A stretch of DNA of 35,979 nucleotides from Saprospiraceae bacterium. GTDB lineage: Bacteria; Bacteroidota; Bacteroidia; Chitinophagales; Saprospiraceae. The notes under the pieces are model-generated. The model did no database searches, was not told the DNA's origin, and saw only the letters and a program-made list of their open reading frames with translations. A program made the position numbers and the translations under genes. Where the stretch lies: contig JAJCYI010000214.1 in the NCBI GenBank assembly GCA_029263015.1, forward strand, positions 1 to 35,979, given 5' to 3'. Positions 7,803 to 15,671 of the stretch are shown piece by piece (position 1 is the first letter of the stretch; each line of letters starts with the position of its first letter).

Positions 7803-8970
7803 AACTGGCAGCAGGTCGGTATGTTTTTTTATCAATAACAATCTTGGCGATGATTTCTGTCAATATTTCTGACGTGCCGCCACCGATTGGCCCGAGCCTG
7901 CTATCTCGGAATATTCTTGCCAACGGGTATTTCTCCATATAACCATAGCCTCCTAACATTTGCAAGCATTTGTATGCAACTTCGTCTGCAACCTTTGTCG
8001 AAAGAAGTTTAGCCATACTCGCTTCCTTTACCACATATCGCCCTTTATTTAGTCTGTCGATCGTCACGTAGTTAAAAGTTTTATGAACTTCGATTTCGCT
8101 GGCCATCTCCGCTACTTTGTGGCGCAGCACTTGGAATTGGTCAAGGGTTTTGCCAAATGCAGTCCTTTCAGTCATGTATTGCATGGTGTATTCGAGGGCA
8201 AATTCAGACCTGGCGTGGGCGTTAATGGCCATAATTAAACGTTCCAGCGCAAGGTGCTGCATGAGGTAGCTGAACCCTTTTCCTTCTCCGCCCATTAGGT
8301 TGGCAGCTGGGACTTTCACATTGTCGAAGGCGATTTCGGCAGTATCAGAGGCACGCCATCCCAACTTGTCCAGTTTTGAAGAACTAATGCCAGGCGTATC
8401 CCTATCCATGATGAAAATGCTGATTCCTTTGCTGCCCATCCCAGGGTCAGTCTTTGCAGAAACAACGAGGTAATCACTGTATAAACCGTTGGTGATAAAG
8501 GTTTTAGAACCATTTACCAGGTAGCTGTCACCATCTTTTATTGCGGTAGTCCTCATGCCAGCTACATCTGATCCCCCAAAAGGTTCCGTGATGCAAAGAC
8601 ATCCAATTTTATCTCCATGAATACTCGGCGTGAGGTATTTTTCCTTGATTTCGTGGCTTCCTTCTTTGTTGACATGGGTCATGGCCAAGTAGGTATGTGC
8701 CCACATTGCGGCAGCAAATCCACCTGAATTGATTCGCTGAAGTTCTTCCAAAAAGATGACGGTGTAAAATAAATCCAACCCTAACCCACCATATTCCTCA
8801 GGATAATTGATCCCGAAATACCCCATGTCTCCAAATTTTTTCCAGATGAAGCGTTCAATTGTTCCATCCTCTTCCCATTTGTCAATGAATGGCACAACTT
8901 CCTGTTTCAAAAAATCCCTAAACCCTTGTCTGAACAATTCATGCTCCTCTGAAAAATATGCTGATGTCAT
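7801..8970 (-). CDS. Acyl-CoA dehydrogenase
   Basis: A 389-residue FAD enzyme for the first oxidation of acyl-CoA beta-oxidation. Three ACAD domains are present: N-terminal helical, the beta domain (CITEPFGGSD near 126-135; WRASDT near 205-210) and the C-terminal helical part with the RTAFGKTLDQFQ and CLQMLGGYGYMEKYP blocks. At the spot where short- and medium-chain enzymes have the catalytic Glu (YEGTSE) this one has GGGTSE. A Glu at residue 243 (LALERL) occupies the alternative position used by long-chain and isovaleryl-type enzymes, so it should be active. Chain-length preference is an inference. No electron-transfer-flavoprotein gene is nearby. Confidence 0.93.
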   Translation of the reverse strand: MTSAYFSEEHELFRQGFRDFLKQEVVPFIDKWEEDGTIERFIWKKFGDMGYFGINYPEEYGGLGLDLFYTVIFLEELQRINSGGFAAAMWAHTYLAMTHVNKEGSHEIKEKYLTPSIHGDKIGCLCITEPFGGSDVAGMRTTAIKDGDSYLVNGSKTFITNGLYSDYLVVSAKTDPGMGSKGISIFIMDRDTPGISSSKLDKLGWRASDTAEIAFDNVKVPAANLMGGEGKGFSYLMQHLALERLIMAINAHARSEFALEYTMQYMTERTAFGKTLDQFQVLRHKVAEMASEIEVHKTFNYVTIDRLNKGRYVVKEASMAKLLSTKVADEVAYKCLQMLGGYGYMEKYPLARIFRDSRLGPIGGGTSEILTEIIAKIVIDKKTYRPAAS

Positions 8971-9341
8971 ATTGTATTTAAGTTTTCAAAACAAGCAGGA
9001 ATTCTTTTCAGATGACCAACTTGATTTGACCCACGTTTTTATTATTAGGGAGTAGGAAATGAATAAGATACCCGCTAAATCGCAGTAATTTTTGAATAGG
9101 AAGAATTTTAAAACCCGCACATAGCCAAGCTACGTAAGGATTCTTTAAGTTTTTCATATTTAAAAAGAACAAGCTTGAGTGGGGTGGTTTTTTGTTTCCT
9201 ACTCTCTTAACTCAGAATTCCTGTCAATGTTCCGGCAAAAATATGGTTTTGGGCACACATTGGTTAGACATTCATTTGACATGTTGATAACATTGTTCTG
9301 AATTTAATTTGTGGGTAATCCATCAGTTTTATTGCACTGAA
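8971..9341. other. Gene-free stretch with a possible degenerate palindromic element
   Basis: No credible gene was seen. GAGTAGGAAA at 9050-9059 is answered by its exact complement at 9195-9204. The 135 bp between have partly complementary halves (AAAACCCGCAC near 9111 and GTGGGGTGGTTTT near 9179), so the whole may be a decayed hairpin or MITE-like remnant. The remainder to the tRNA promoter is unremarkable. Confidence 0.35.
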
Positions 9342-9373
9342 ATTGGAACAATCTGGAACAATATTTAACTTTG
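9342..9373 (+). promoter_or_regulatory. Promoter of the tRNA-His gene
   Basis: ATTG at 9342-9345 and TAACTTTG at 9366-9373 match the Bacteroidota -33/-7 pattern (TTTG, 19-21 bp, TAnnTTTG) with a 20-bp spacer. The predicted start lies about 45 nt before the mature tRNA. Confidence 0.55.
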
Positions 9374-9424
9374 CGCCGCTTTATAAAAAAGCAAAATGAT
9401 AAAACAACGACATCAAAATTATTT

Positions 9425-9498
9425 TCCCCTGTAGCTCAGTTGGCTAGAGCGCCGGATTGTGGTTCCGGAGGTCAGCGGTTCAAGCCCGCTCGGGGGAA
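9425..9498 (+). tRNA. tRNA-His (anticodon GTG), lacking encoded G-1 and C73
   Basis: The cloverleaf folds fully. Acceptor TCCCCTG (9425-9431) pairs with CGGGGGA (9491-9497) with one T-G wobble. The D stem is GCTC/GAGC, the anticodon stem CCGGA/TCCGG around loop TTGTGGT (anticodon 9459-9461), and the T stem AGCGG/CCGCT. The base before the acceptor is T (9424) and the discriminator is A (9498). Almost all bacterial tRNA-His genes have G-1 paired with C73. CCA is not encoded. The cognate synthetase gene follows 124 bp downstream. Confidence 0.95.
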
Positions 9499-9499
9499 C

Positions 9500-9536
9500 A
9501 AAAGCATTATCCAAGTTATTCGGATAATGCTTTTTT
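9500..9536 (+). terminator. Intrinsic terminator after tRNA-His
   Basis: AAAAGCATTATCC at 9500-9512 pairs perfectly with 9522-9534 and runs into six T. It separates the tRNA transcript from hisS. Confidence 0.92.
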
Positions 9537-9595
9537 ATTTGTAGAAAATCAAAATAAGGAGCAGTGCATAAATAATTCACCCAAGAATGGTAATT

Positions 9596-9603
9596 TATTT
9601 TTG
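9596..9603 (+). promoter_or_regulatory. Possible -7 box for hisS
   Basis: TATTTTTG matches TAnnTTTG, 19 bp before the hisS ATG. No -33 match was found, so support is limited. A separate promoter is expected because a terminator precedes it. Confidence 0.35.
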
Positions 9604-9622
9604 AACTGGTCCTAAGCCAATT

Positions 9623-11182
9623 ATGGAAAGAGGAATTATTCCAAGGAAAATCAAGGGCTTCAGGGATATAGATGCTGACCTGAATGAACTCAGACAAAAA
9701 ATCATTAGTGCAGCTTCAAAAGTTTACAGGTCATATGGTTTTGAACATTGGGACACCCCAATGCTTGAATATGCTGATGCGATAGGCAAATATATGCCAG
9801 ATGAAGAGGCGGTTGACCAGGGTGTTTACAACTTTCGAAATCCAGAAGAAGAACCAATTCTTGGCGTGGATGGAAATGAAATTAGAGACGCAGAAGCAAA
9901 AGCCATAATGGAACACCAGGCAGTCGCCATGAGATACGACCTGACGGCACCATTGGCTAGGGTATATGCCGAGCGACTTTGGATGGATGTCAAAAAGAAA
10001 CAGGTCATGGAAACGAACCCACCTCTTTTCCGCCGTTTTCAATATGGTCCTGTTTACCGGTACGAACTCAAATTAGTGCCTGGCCGTTACCGGGAATTTT
10101 GGCAGTTGGATTTTGACTCCGTTGGGACAAAAGATGTGGCGGCTGATGCAGAAGCTTGCATTGTTTTATCAGATGCCCTTTCAGCCATTGGTATGGAAAA
10201 GGACACATTCATCGTAAAAGTGAACAACCGCAAAGTCCTAAAAGGGTTTCTTGCTTCAATTGGCATTGACGACGATGAACAGGAAGGTGCAGTACTGAGG
10301 GTGATTGACAAACTTGACAAGATTGGCTGGGAAGACATTGAAAAAGAATTGGGGAAGGGGAGAACAGACTCGTCAGGTGCAGAGATTTCTGGTTTAAGTC
10401 TGTCAAACACCTTGATTGAACAAATATTAAATTTCTTAAAAATAGCCACTGGTGTCGATTCTCGCAAAGAAGTGATTGCACGTTTGCAGAAATTAACCAA
10501 AGGAAATGAACTGGCCGAGGAAGGATTAGAGGAATTAATTAAAATGGATTCAATCTGGGACAACCTTGGGTTTGATGAACAACGCATCATTTTTGACCCT
10601 ACCTTGATGCGCGGCATGGCCTACTACACCGGCCCTGTCTTTGAAGTTGAATCATTATTGACCTATAAGGATAGGAAGGGTAAAACCAGAAAGATCGGTT
10701 CAATTTGTGGTGGTGGCCGATACGATGGGTTGGTTGAAAATTTATTAGGTTTGAAAGTGCCAGCCACTGGTGCTTCTATTGGAGTTGACCGTCTCGCTGC
10801 TATTTTACAAATGGCGAATCCAGATGAAGTAAAGGCACAAGGCCCTGTCCTCATTGCCTATTTTGATGACTCATTACTGAATGAATACCACAAAATTGCG
10901 AGGAAGTTGAGGCAGGCAGGAATCGATACAGAAGTTTATTGTGGTTATTTCAAAGGCTTCCGTAAAATGAAAAAGCAAATGGCCTATGCTGATAAAAAGA
11001 ATGCTCCCGCCGTTATTTTATTAGGAGGTGATGAGGCCGCTAAAGGTGTCGCTACAGTAAAAAACCTAAAGCTCGGAAAAGAGCTTTCAACTTCAATCAG
11101 CGATAAAAAGGAATGGATTTCGAAAGTGCAAAAAGAAGTGCCGTTGGGGGAATTGGTTGAATACATGAAAGAACATTTTTGA
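9623..11182 (+). CDS. hisS: Histidyl-tRNA synthetase, long form with altered motif 2 loop
   Basis: A 519-residue class II synthetase that charges tRNA-His. Visible: RYDLTAPLAR (motif near 115-125), motif 2 with Arg146, an enlarged insertion region (about 230-310), the histidine-binding RGMAYYTGPVFE (330-341), motif 3 GASIGVDRL (about 385-393), and a C-terminal anticodon-binding domain (about 410-519). E. coli HisRS is about 424 residues. The motif 2 loop reads RYELKLVPGRYR from residue 146, against RHERPQKGRYR in E. coli. The Arg-Pro-Gln stretch near the G-1/C73 end of the tRNA is gone and one residue is added. The downstream GRYREFWQLDFDSVG resembles the eukaryotic and alphaproteobacterial forms more than E. 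coli. It sits beside its own tRNA gene, whose G-1 and C73 are missing. Confidence 0.95.
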   Translation: MERGIIPRKIKGFRDIDADLNELRQKIISAASKVYRSYGFEHWDTPMLEYADAIGKYMPDEEAVDQGVYNFRNPEEEPILGVDGNEIRDAEAKAIMEHQAVAMRYDLTAPLARVYAERLWMDVKKKQVMETNPPLFRRFQYGPVYRYELKLVPGRYREFWQLDFDSVGTKDVAADAEACIVLSDALSAIGMEKDTFIVKVNNRKVLKGFLASIGIDDDEQEGAVLRVIDKLDKIGWEDIEKELGKGRTDSSGAEISGLSLSNTLIEQILNFLKIATGVDSRKEVIARLQKLTKGNELAEEGLEELIKMDSIWDNLGFDEQRIIFDPTLMRGMAYYTGPVFEVESLLTYKDRKGKTRKIGSICGGGRYDGLVENLLGLKVPATGASIGVDRLAAILQMANPDEVKAQGPVLIAYFDDSLLNEYHKIARKLRQAGIDTEVYCGYFKGFRKMKKQMAYADKKNAPAVILLGGDEAAKGVATVKNLKLGKELSTSISDKKEWISKVQKEVPLGELVEYMKEHF

Positions 11183-11194
11183 TTCGGCACTTAG

Positions 11195-11809
11195 TCAAAA
11201 ATATTTCACAGTCCCAAACTGTGCGGGCATACCATAATTCTGACCCCAAATGATTCCAGCATGGTCTACCAAATAATAAATATTGGTGGTTGTGAAATAC
11301 AGTGTCCAAGCATAAGAAGGATTTTGAGAGGGCATTTTCATTCCTACCGGCATCGACTGGTTATTGTACGGATTGACCATATATATATGTCCGTTTTGTG
11401 TCAAATAGTAGGTCATGGTGTCCATTGTGAACATGCACTGTGCCACGTAATGATAAGGATTGGGCTGGACACTTTGGGTTGGAACCTGCTGCTTGTATGA
11501 ATTGATTTGATGTTGGTTGGGTCGCTGACTTTCAAATTCGGTAACGGAAGGTGTTCGTTCGACTTTTTGTTGCTCAATTTCTGAGGCGAGATTCAATACT
11601 GCCATTGAAATCCTTGACTTTTCTTCAGAATTATTACCAAGTCCAAGATCTCTGTTCCTCTGATATTCCTTAAGCCTTCCTTTTAAATGAATGGCTTGGT
11701 TATATAAATCCCCACCTATGGTTTTCAAGTAATTATTCAATGTATCAATGGCATCGGAGAGTTCTCCCTCTCCGACGTGAGTCCTTATCTTTTCTGAAAC
11801 ATGGCCCAT
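11195..11809 (-). CDS. Orphan effector-associated-domain (EAD11-like) protein with a C-terminal repeat module
   Basis: A 204-residue protein with no signal peptide. Residues 1-80 fit the EAD11 pattern of prokaryotic conflict systems: IRTHVGEGELSDAIDTL, NQAIHLKGRLKEYQRNRDLG, then a final helix SRISMAVLNLASEIEQQ. EADs are known as homotypic adaptors that recruit effectors. A Gln/Pro/Asn-rich linker (81-115) leads to two related beta-rich units: YYLTQNGHIYMVNP...GMKM (about 134-160) and YYLVDHAGIIWGQN...GTVKY (about 178-203). These could be a sensor or a partial propeller. No partner with a matching EAD is in the window. It is convergent with hisS (12 bp apart). Domain call is from memory of the pattern; function is inferred. 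Confidence 0.55.
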   Translation of the reverse strand: MGHVSEKIRTHVGEGELSDAIDTLNNYLKTIGGDLYNQAIHLKGRLKEYQRNRDLGLGNNSEEKSRISMAVLNLASEIEQQKVERTPSVTEFESQRPNQHQINSYKQQVPTQSVQPNPYHYVAQCMFTMDTMTYYLTQNGHIYMVNPYNNQSMPVGMKMPSQNPSYAWTLYFTTTNIYYLVDHAGIIWGQNYGMPAQFGTVKYF

Positions 11810-11910
11810 TTTGGAAAATTATTTATTGGTTTCTTTGAAATGCTATTCTTGAAGGCAAGTTAAAACGAAAAAGCGAAAGATAAAATCTTAGATCAAGGTT
11901 GATCTTCCAG

Positions 11911-13488
11911 TTATTTCGGAATACTATTAATTCCGTACAACCTCCCCACTGCCTTTGCAACATTCTGGCCATCCATTGCTGCTGAAATAATGCCACCCGC
12001 ATAACCTGCCCCTTCTCCACATGGAAAAAGTCTGGCAACCTCAACATGCATCATGGTTTCTCTGTCCCGCGGAATCCTGATTGGCGAACTCGTTCTGCTT
12101 TCCGTTGCTATAACATTTGCTTCTTCTGTAAAATACCCCCTCATCTTTTTACCAAAAAGAACCATGCCTTTTTTTAATCGATCATAAATAAATGATGGTA
12201 AAATTTGATGTAACGGGGCTTCGTATAGACCAGGAATATAGGAGGTGCTTGGAAGCGATTGCGATATTTTTCTACTGACAAAATCGGTCATCCGTTGAGA
12301 GGGGGCTTTTTGGCTACCGTCGCCATGTGCAAACACAGCTTGTTCCACTTCCTTTTGAAATTCCAATGTTTTGAGTTCATCATGGTTCATATATTTTTCG
12401 GCAAGGTCTTCCAGCTCTACTTGAACGACCGTGCCCGAATTAGCATAGGCAGAGTCCCTTTTTGATAAAGACATTCCATTTACAACAATTTCGCCTGGAG
12501 CGGTTGACGCAGGTACCACCAACCCTCCTGGACACATGCAGAATGAAAAGACACCCCTTCCATCAGCTTGGCATGTCAATTTGTAACTGGAAGCTGGCAG
12601 ATTGATGTCTCGCTTTGATTGACCATATTGTAACTTATCAATTAAAGGTTGAGGGTGTTCTACCCGGACACCTAGGGCAAAAGGCTTTGCTTCTATTTTA
12701 ATTTTCTTATTATTCAGAAGATAATAAATATCTCTTGCGGAATGCCCTGTGGCCAATATGGTAGCGGACGCCAGCTTTTCGTCCTTGCCATTTATTTGTA
12801 CCCCCAGGATTGTACCTTTTTCCATAATGAAATCGGTGACTTTCGAGTCGAAATGGATTTCACCGCCATGATGGAGGATTGTTTCACGGATATTGGCCAC
12901 GATTCCTGGCAGCTTGTTGGAGCCAATATGTGGGTGGGCATCAATTAAAATATCAGACTTGGCGCCGTGTTCCACAAAAAGCTTGAGTGCCTTATAGATG
13001 TTGCCTCTTTTATGAGAACGCGTGTACAGTTTTCCGTCAGAATAAGTGCCGGCACCTCCCTCTCCAAAGCAATAATTGGAGTTTGGGTTCACTTCGCCAA
13101 ATTGCTGAATGGCCCGCAAATCCTTTCTCCTAGTTCTGACATCTTTTCCTCGGTCGAAAATGATGGGCTTAATTCCAAGTTCAATCAATTGGAGCGCTGC
13201 AAAATACCCTGCTGGGCCGGCACCAACAATTATTGCTTCAACAGCATTTTCAACGTTCTTGAAATCTTTGAGAATAGCTGGTTCAGGTTGGAAAATTTCA
13301 CCAGCAAACACCTCGACCTTTAATCTAAATACGGGTTGACTTCCACGGGCATCAATAGATCTTTTCAAGACAATAACATCGGACACTTTTTCTTTGGGCA
13401 ATTTACTTTTTTCTATTGCCCTTCTTTTGACAAGGTGTTCGTCAGCGGCTTCTTTTGGAAGCAATTTAAGTTCTATTGTTTTTCGCAT
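11911..13488 (-). CDS. FAD-dependent oxidoreductase of the COG2509 type
   Basis: A 525-residue cytoplasmic flavoprotein. An N-terminal domain of about 80 residues, rich in Lys and Arg, precedes the dinucleotide-binding GAGPAG at 89-94. The FGEGGAGTYSDGKLYTR block (about 141-157) is the hallmark of this group, and a second nucleotide-associated GEGAGYAGGI lies near the C-terminus (about 495-504). The length is typical. These proteins are widespread and conserved but their reaction is not established. A possible -7 box (TACCTTTG on the minus strand, 13496-13503) abuts the ATG, which would give a nearly leaderless transcript. The two neighbours are unrelated by content. Confidence 0.88.
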   Translation of the reverse strand: MRKTIELKLLPKEAADEHLVKRRAIEKSKLPKEKVSDVIVLKRSIDARGSQPVFRLKVEVFAGEIFQPEPAILKDFKNVENAVEAIIVGAGPAGYFAALQLIELGIKPIIFDRGKDVRTRRKDLRAIQQFGEVNPNSNYCFGEGGAGTYSDGKLYTRSHKRGNIYKALKLFVEHGAKSDILIDAHPHIGSNKLPGIVANIRETILHHGGEIHFDSKVTDFIMEKGTILGVQINGKDEKLASATILATGHSARDIYYLLNNKKIKIEAKPFALGVRVEHPQPLIDKLQYGQSKRDINLPASSYKLTCQADGRGVFSFCMCPGGLVVPASTAPGEIVVNGMSLSKRDSAYANSGTVVQVELEDLAEKYMNHDELKTLEFQKEVEQAVFAHGDGSQKAPSQRMTDFVSRKISQSLPSTSYIPGLYEAPLHQILPSFIYDRLKKGMVLFGKKMRGYFTEEANVIATESRTSSPIRIPRDRETMMHVEVARLFPCGEGAGYAGGIISAAMDGQNVAKAVGRLYGINSIPK

Positions 13489-13495
13489 TTGACGC

Positions 13496-13503
13496 CAAAG
13501 GTA
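13496..13503 (-). promoter_or_regulatory. Possible -7 box for the COG2509 flavoprotein
   Basis: TACCTTTG on the minus strand fits TAnnTTTG and lies 8 bp before the start codon. No -33 match was seen. Confidence 0.35.
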
Positions 13504-13557
13504 GGTGCAAGAGAGGGTATTATAGGAATAAGTGAGGTAAAGTAAAAAAGCAGGAAA

Positions 13558-13980
13558 TCATTTTAAACGTACCAGTCTTTTGTCATCCTGAAGTTCAAAA
13601 TTTTCAGGAACGAATACCCTGATATGAACTATTTCAGGACACTCACCACTTCTTGTCCTGATTGGTTTTCTTTCTTTATCAACATTATACAATTTGAAAA
13701 TGCCAGCAGTGGTATCGGCTTCAATTACGTACCGGTTTTCCTTTTCCACAAAATGTTTTAGGATGGATGGAGAGGCATCATATAATTCTATTGTGGTTTC
13801 AGTTAGAATATTGTTACCGGCCCAAGGAATAATAAGGGTGCTATCGCCAACCAATTCAAAGGTCACGGCATCCGTGCTACTGATATCGAAAGTTTGGTGG
13901 ATCGTCTTTTCAAGTTGCGCATATGAAAGGTTGCAGAATAAAACGAGCGAACAAAAAGTATATAATATCTTCTGGGTCAT
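13558..13980 (-). CDS. Small secreted protein, related to the upstream gene
   Basis: A 140-residue protein not assigned to a named family. A signal peptide ends at SYAQ (cleavage after Ala21). The mature part begins QLEKTIHQTFDI, is predicted rich in beta strands, and contains RTRSGECPEIVHIRVFVPENFELQ near the end. The neighbouring protein (14061-14498) has matching landmarks in the same order: QQIEKTLVKSFNL, LRSGVELIEHLDFEIYAPANVLIQ. The two are therefore probably tandem duplicates, now strongly diverged. They resemble the adhesin-like auto-transporter beta fold (DUF4097-like) in strand pattern, which is a guess. A terminator between them (14009-14038) suggests separate transcription. Confidence 0.7.
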   Translation of the reverse strand: MTQKILYTFCSLVLFCNLSYAQLEKTIHQTFDISSTDAVTFELVGDSTLIIPWAGNNILTETTIELYDASPSILKHFVEKENRYVIEADTTAGIFKLYNVDKERKPIRTRSGECPEIVHIRVFVPENFELQDDKRLVRLK

Positions 13981-14008
13981 TTCTGGATTATTTGGTTGTT
14001 CCTAAACT

Positions 14009-14038
14009 AAAAAAGGCACGACGTTTTAACGTCATGCC
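14009..14038 (-). terminator. Intrinsic terminator after the 145-residue secreted protein gene
   Basis: On the minus strand, GGCATGACGTT pairs with AACGTCGTGCC (one mismatch) around a 2-nt loop and runs into six T. It lies 23 bp past the stop codon at 14061. Confidence 0.85.
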
Positions 14039-14060
14039 TCGTGTTTTTGTTTTTTATTGT

Positions 14061-14498
14061 TTAAAAAGTTGAATTGGTTTTCTCTGCTATTACTTCAATT
14101 TCTTTTGTTTGGATCAATACGTTAGCAGGAGCATATATTTCAAAATCAAGGTGTTCGATCAATTCAACGCCACTTCTCAACTTAACTTGTCTATTGAGCC
14201 CTGGAACATAAATCTTCAATCCATCTTCTTCTAATGCCGATTCCAAGTTATACCTTCCAACTTTCACGAGAGACTTTAGCATCATGTCTGAACCATTATC
14301 TAAAGATACCCGCATGATAATCCGCATTTGGTCTTGCGTCCATTCATTGATTGTCACATTTGCATCGACATCAATAAAGACCACATTATTACCTTTTAAA
14401 TTGAAAGATTTCACTAGTGTCTTTTCAATTTGCTGACCGTTTATTGATAAAGAGATAAAAAGGGCCGGAACTAATAGCAATATGATCCTGGATTTCAT
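14061..14498 (-). CDS. Small secreted protein, tandem relative of the 140-residue protein
   Basis: A 145-residue protein with signal peptide MKSRIILLLVPALFISLSIN ending at NGQ. The mature part starts QQIEKTLVKSFNLKG and alternates hydrophobic and polar residues (VVFIDVDANVTINEW, RIIMRVSLDN), as in beta-helix or beta-sandwich surface proteins. I do not recognise a named family. It shares landmarks with the neighbour at 13558-13980 and ends with EVIAEKTNSTF. Export to the periplasm or outer membrane is likely; there is no lipobox and no T9SS tail. The 240-bp gap to kdsA holds only a weak 9-bp inverted repeat (14576-14584 and 14636-14644). Confidence 0.72.
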   Translation of the reverse strand: MKSRIILLLVPALFISLSINGQQIEKTLVKSFNLKGNNVVFIDVDANVTINEWTQDQMRIIMRVSLDNGSDMMLKSLVKVGRYNLESALEEDGLKIYVPGLNRQVKLRSGVELIEHLDFEIYAPANVLIQTKEIEVIAEKTNSTF

Positions 14499-14738
14499 AG
14501 TAAAGGGTATTTATGATGTAATGGGAAAAGCAGAACTTTATCATGCCTAAACTCGAACGCTTAAAGTTAAAGTACCTCCGTTTTAAAGTCAAGGATTCAA
14601 GTACAAATGGTTGTAGAAATCAAGAAAAATTTGAAAAAACGGAGTGGTTAGAGCTGTTGTTATTCTCATAATAAAAATTCAAATATACTTTAACAGGCCA
14701 ACAAGATAAGATTTTGCTTTGTTCGGTTCGACTGGAAT

Positions 14739-15557
14739 TTAGGGTTTAAGTTTAATTACGGCTTGCCTAATCGTCACCAATCTCTCTAACAAAGATTTAA
14801 TTTCATTTAATGGAAGCATGTTGGCGCCATCTGATTTGGCTTTGGATGGTTCAGGGTGAGTTTCGATAAAAAGACCATCTACTCCGACAGCTATACCTGC
14901 CTTAGCAATGGTTTCGATCAATGCTGGTTGGCCACCAGTTACACCAGACGCTTGATTGGGCTGCTGCAATGAATGCGTACAATCTAGGACGACTGGGACT
15001 CCGAATGATTGCATGGCTGGAATACTTCTATAATCCACCACCAAATCGTGGTATCCGAATGTTGAGCCACGTTCGGTTAACAGTATATTCTCGTTGCCTG
15101 ATTCTTCCACTTTTTTTACTGCCCATTTCATTGCCTGGGGACTAAGGAATTGTCCTTTTTTGATATTGACTGGTTTACCAGTTTTGGCGGCAGCTACTAA
15201 TAGGCTGGTTTGGCGGCACAAGAATGCAGGTATTTGCAGCATATCAACATACTCGGCAGCAATTGTCGCTTCAGCATCGGAATGGATATCAGTCGTTACA
15301 GGGACGCAGAGTTCCTCTCCGATTTTTTTTAAGATACTTAGCGCTTTTTCATCACCGATACCGGTAAAAGAATCGAGTCGGGAACGGTTCGCCTTTTTAT
15401 AAGACCCTTTGAAAATAAAAGGTATTTGCAACTGTTCGCAAATATCTTTTAGATGGGCAGCTATTTCAAAGGCCATCTGTTTGCTTTCAATGGCACATGG
15501 GCCGGCAATCAAGAAAAAATTCTGAGAGTTGTAATGCTGTAATTTTGATATAACCAT
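14739..15557 (-). CDS. kdsA: 3-deoxy-8-phosphooctulonate (KDO-8-P) synthase
   Basis: A 272-residue enzyme joining phosphoenolpyruvate to arabinose 5-phosphate, giving KDO-8-phosphate for lipopolysaccharide core. Motifs: IAGPCAIES (about 12-20), FKGSYKKANRS, TDIHS, LQIPAFLCRQT, KKGQFLSPQAMKW, TERGSTFGYHDLVVD and VDGLFIETHPEPSKAKSDGA. The ATG at 15557 was preferred over a GTG five codons upstream because the family begins close to this point. The order of motifs and length are normal. Presence shows a Gram-negative envelope with KDO. A possible -7 box lies at 15650-15657. Confidence 0.93.
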   Translation of the reverse strand: MVISKLQHYNSQNFFLIAGPCAIESKQMAFEIAAHLKDICEQLQIPFIFKGSYKKANRSRLDSFTGIGDEKALSILKKIGEELCVPVTTDIHSDAEATIAAEYVDMLQIPAFLCRQTSLLVAAAKTGKPVNIKKGQFLSPQAMKWAVKKVEESGNENILLTERGSTFGYHDLVVDYRSIPAMQSFGVPVVLDCTHSLQQPNQASGVTGGQPALIETIAKAGIAVGVDGLFIETHPEPSKAKSDGANMLPLNEIKSLLERLVTIRQAVIKLKP

Positions 15558-15649
15558 GGTTGATTCTGTCACGAAGTAACATTTTGGGAAGTGTCAGTGA
15601 GTCAAAGGATTTTAGGTCGTAACTTAAAATTACACCCTAAATTGGTGCA

Positions 15650-15657
15650 CAAAACTA
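15650..15657 (-). promoter_or_regulatory. Possible -7 box for kdsA
   Basis: TAGTTTTG on the minus strand matches TAnnTTTG, with a TTTG at 15675-15678 at slightly short spacing. The predicted leader is about 85 nt. It sits just after the upstream gene's terminator. Confidence 0.4.
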
Positions 15658-15671
15658 CTGCTCTTTGGACT

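Noticed and set aside
8300-8330. Loss of the catalytic Glu in the acyl-CoA dehydrogenase (GGGTSE)
   Set aside because: A Glu at residue 243 takes the alternative catalytic position known in long-chain and isovaleryl-type enzymes, so there is no reason to call it inactive.
10087-10617. A 176-codon minus-strand frame inside hisS
   Set aside because: Ser/Phe-rich shadow composition; hisS is complete with all motifs on the other strand.
12967-13323. A 118-codon plus-strand frame opposite the COG2509 flavoprotein
   Set aside because: It is a shadow of the real minus-strand gene with its motifs in place; no independent signal.
14576-14644. 9-bp inverted repeat CTCCGTTTT in the kdsA-downstream gap
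   Set aside because: Short arms 51 bp apart with no other structure; could be chance.
15558-15572. GTG start for kdsA, five codons upstream
   Set aside because: The ATG at 15557 matches the usual KdsA N-terminus; nothing favours the GTG.
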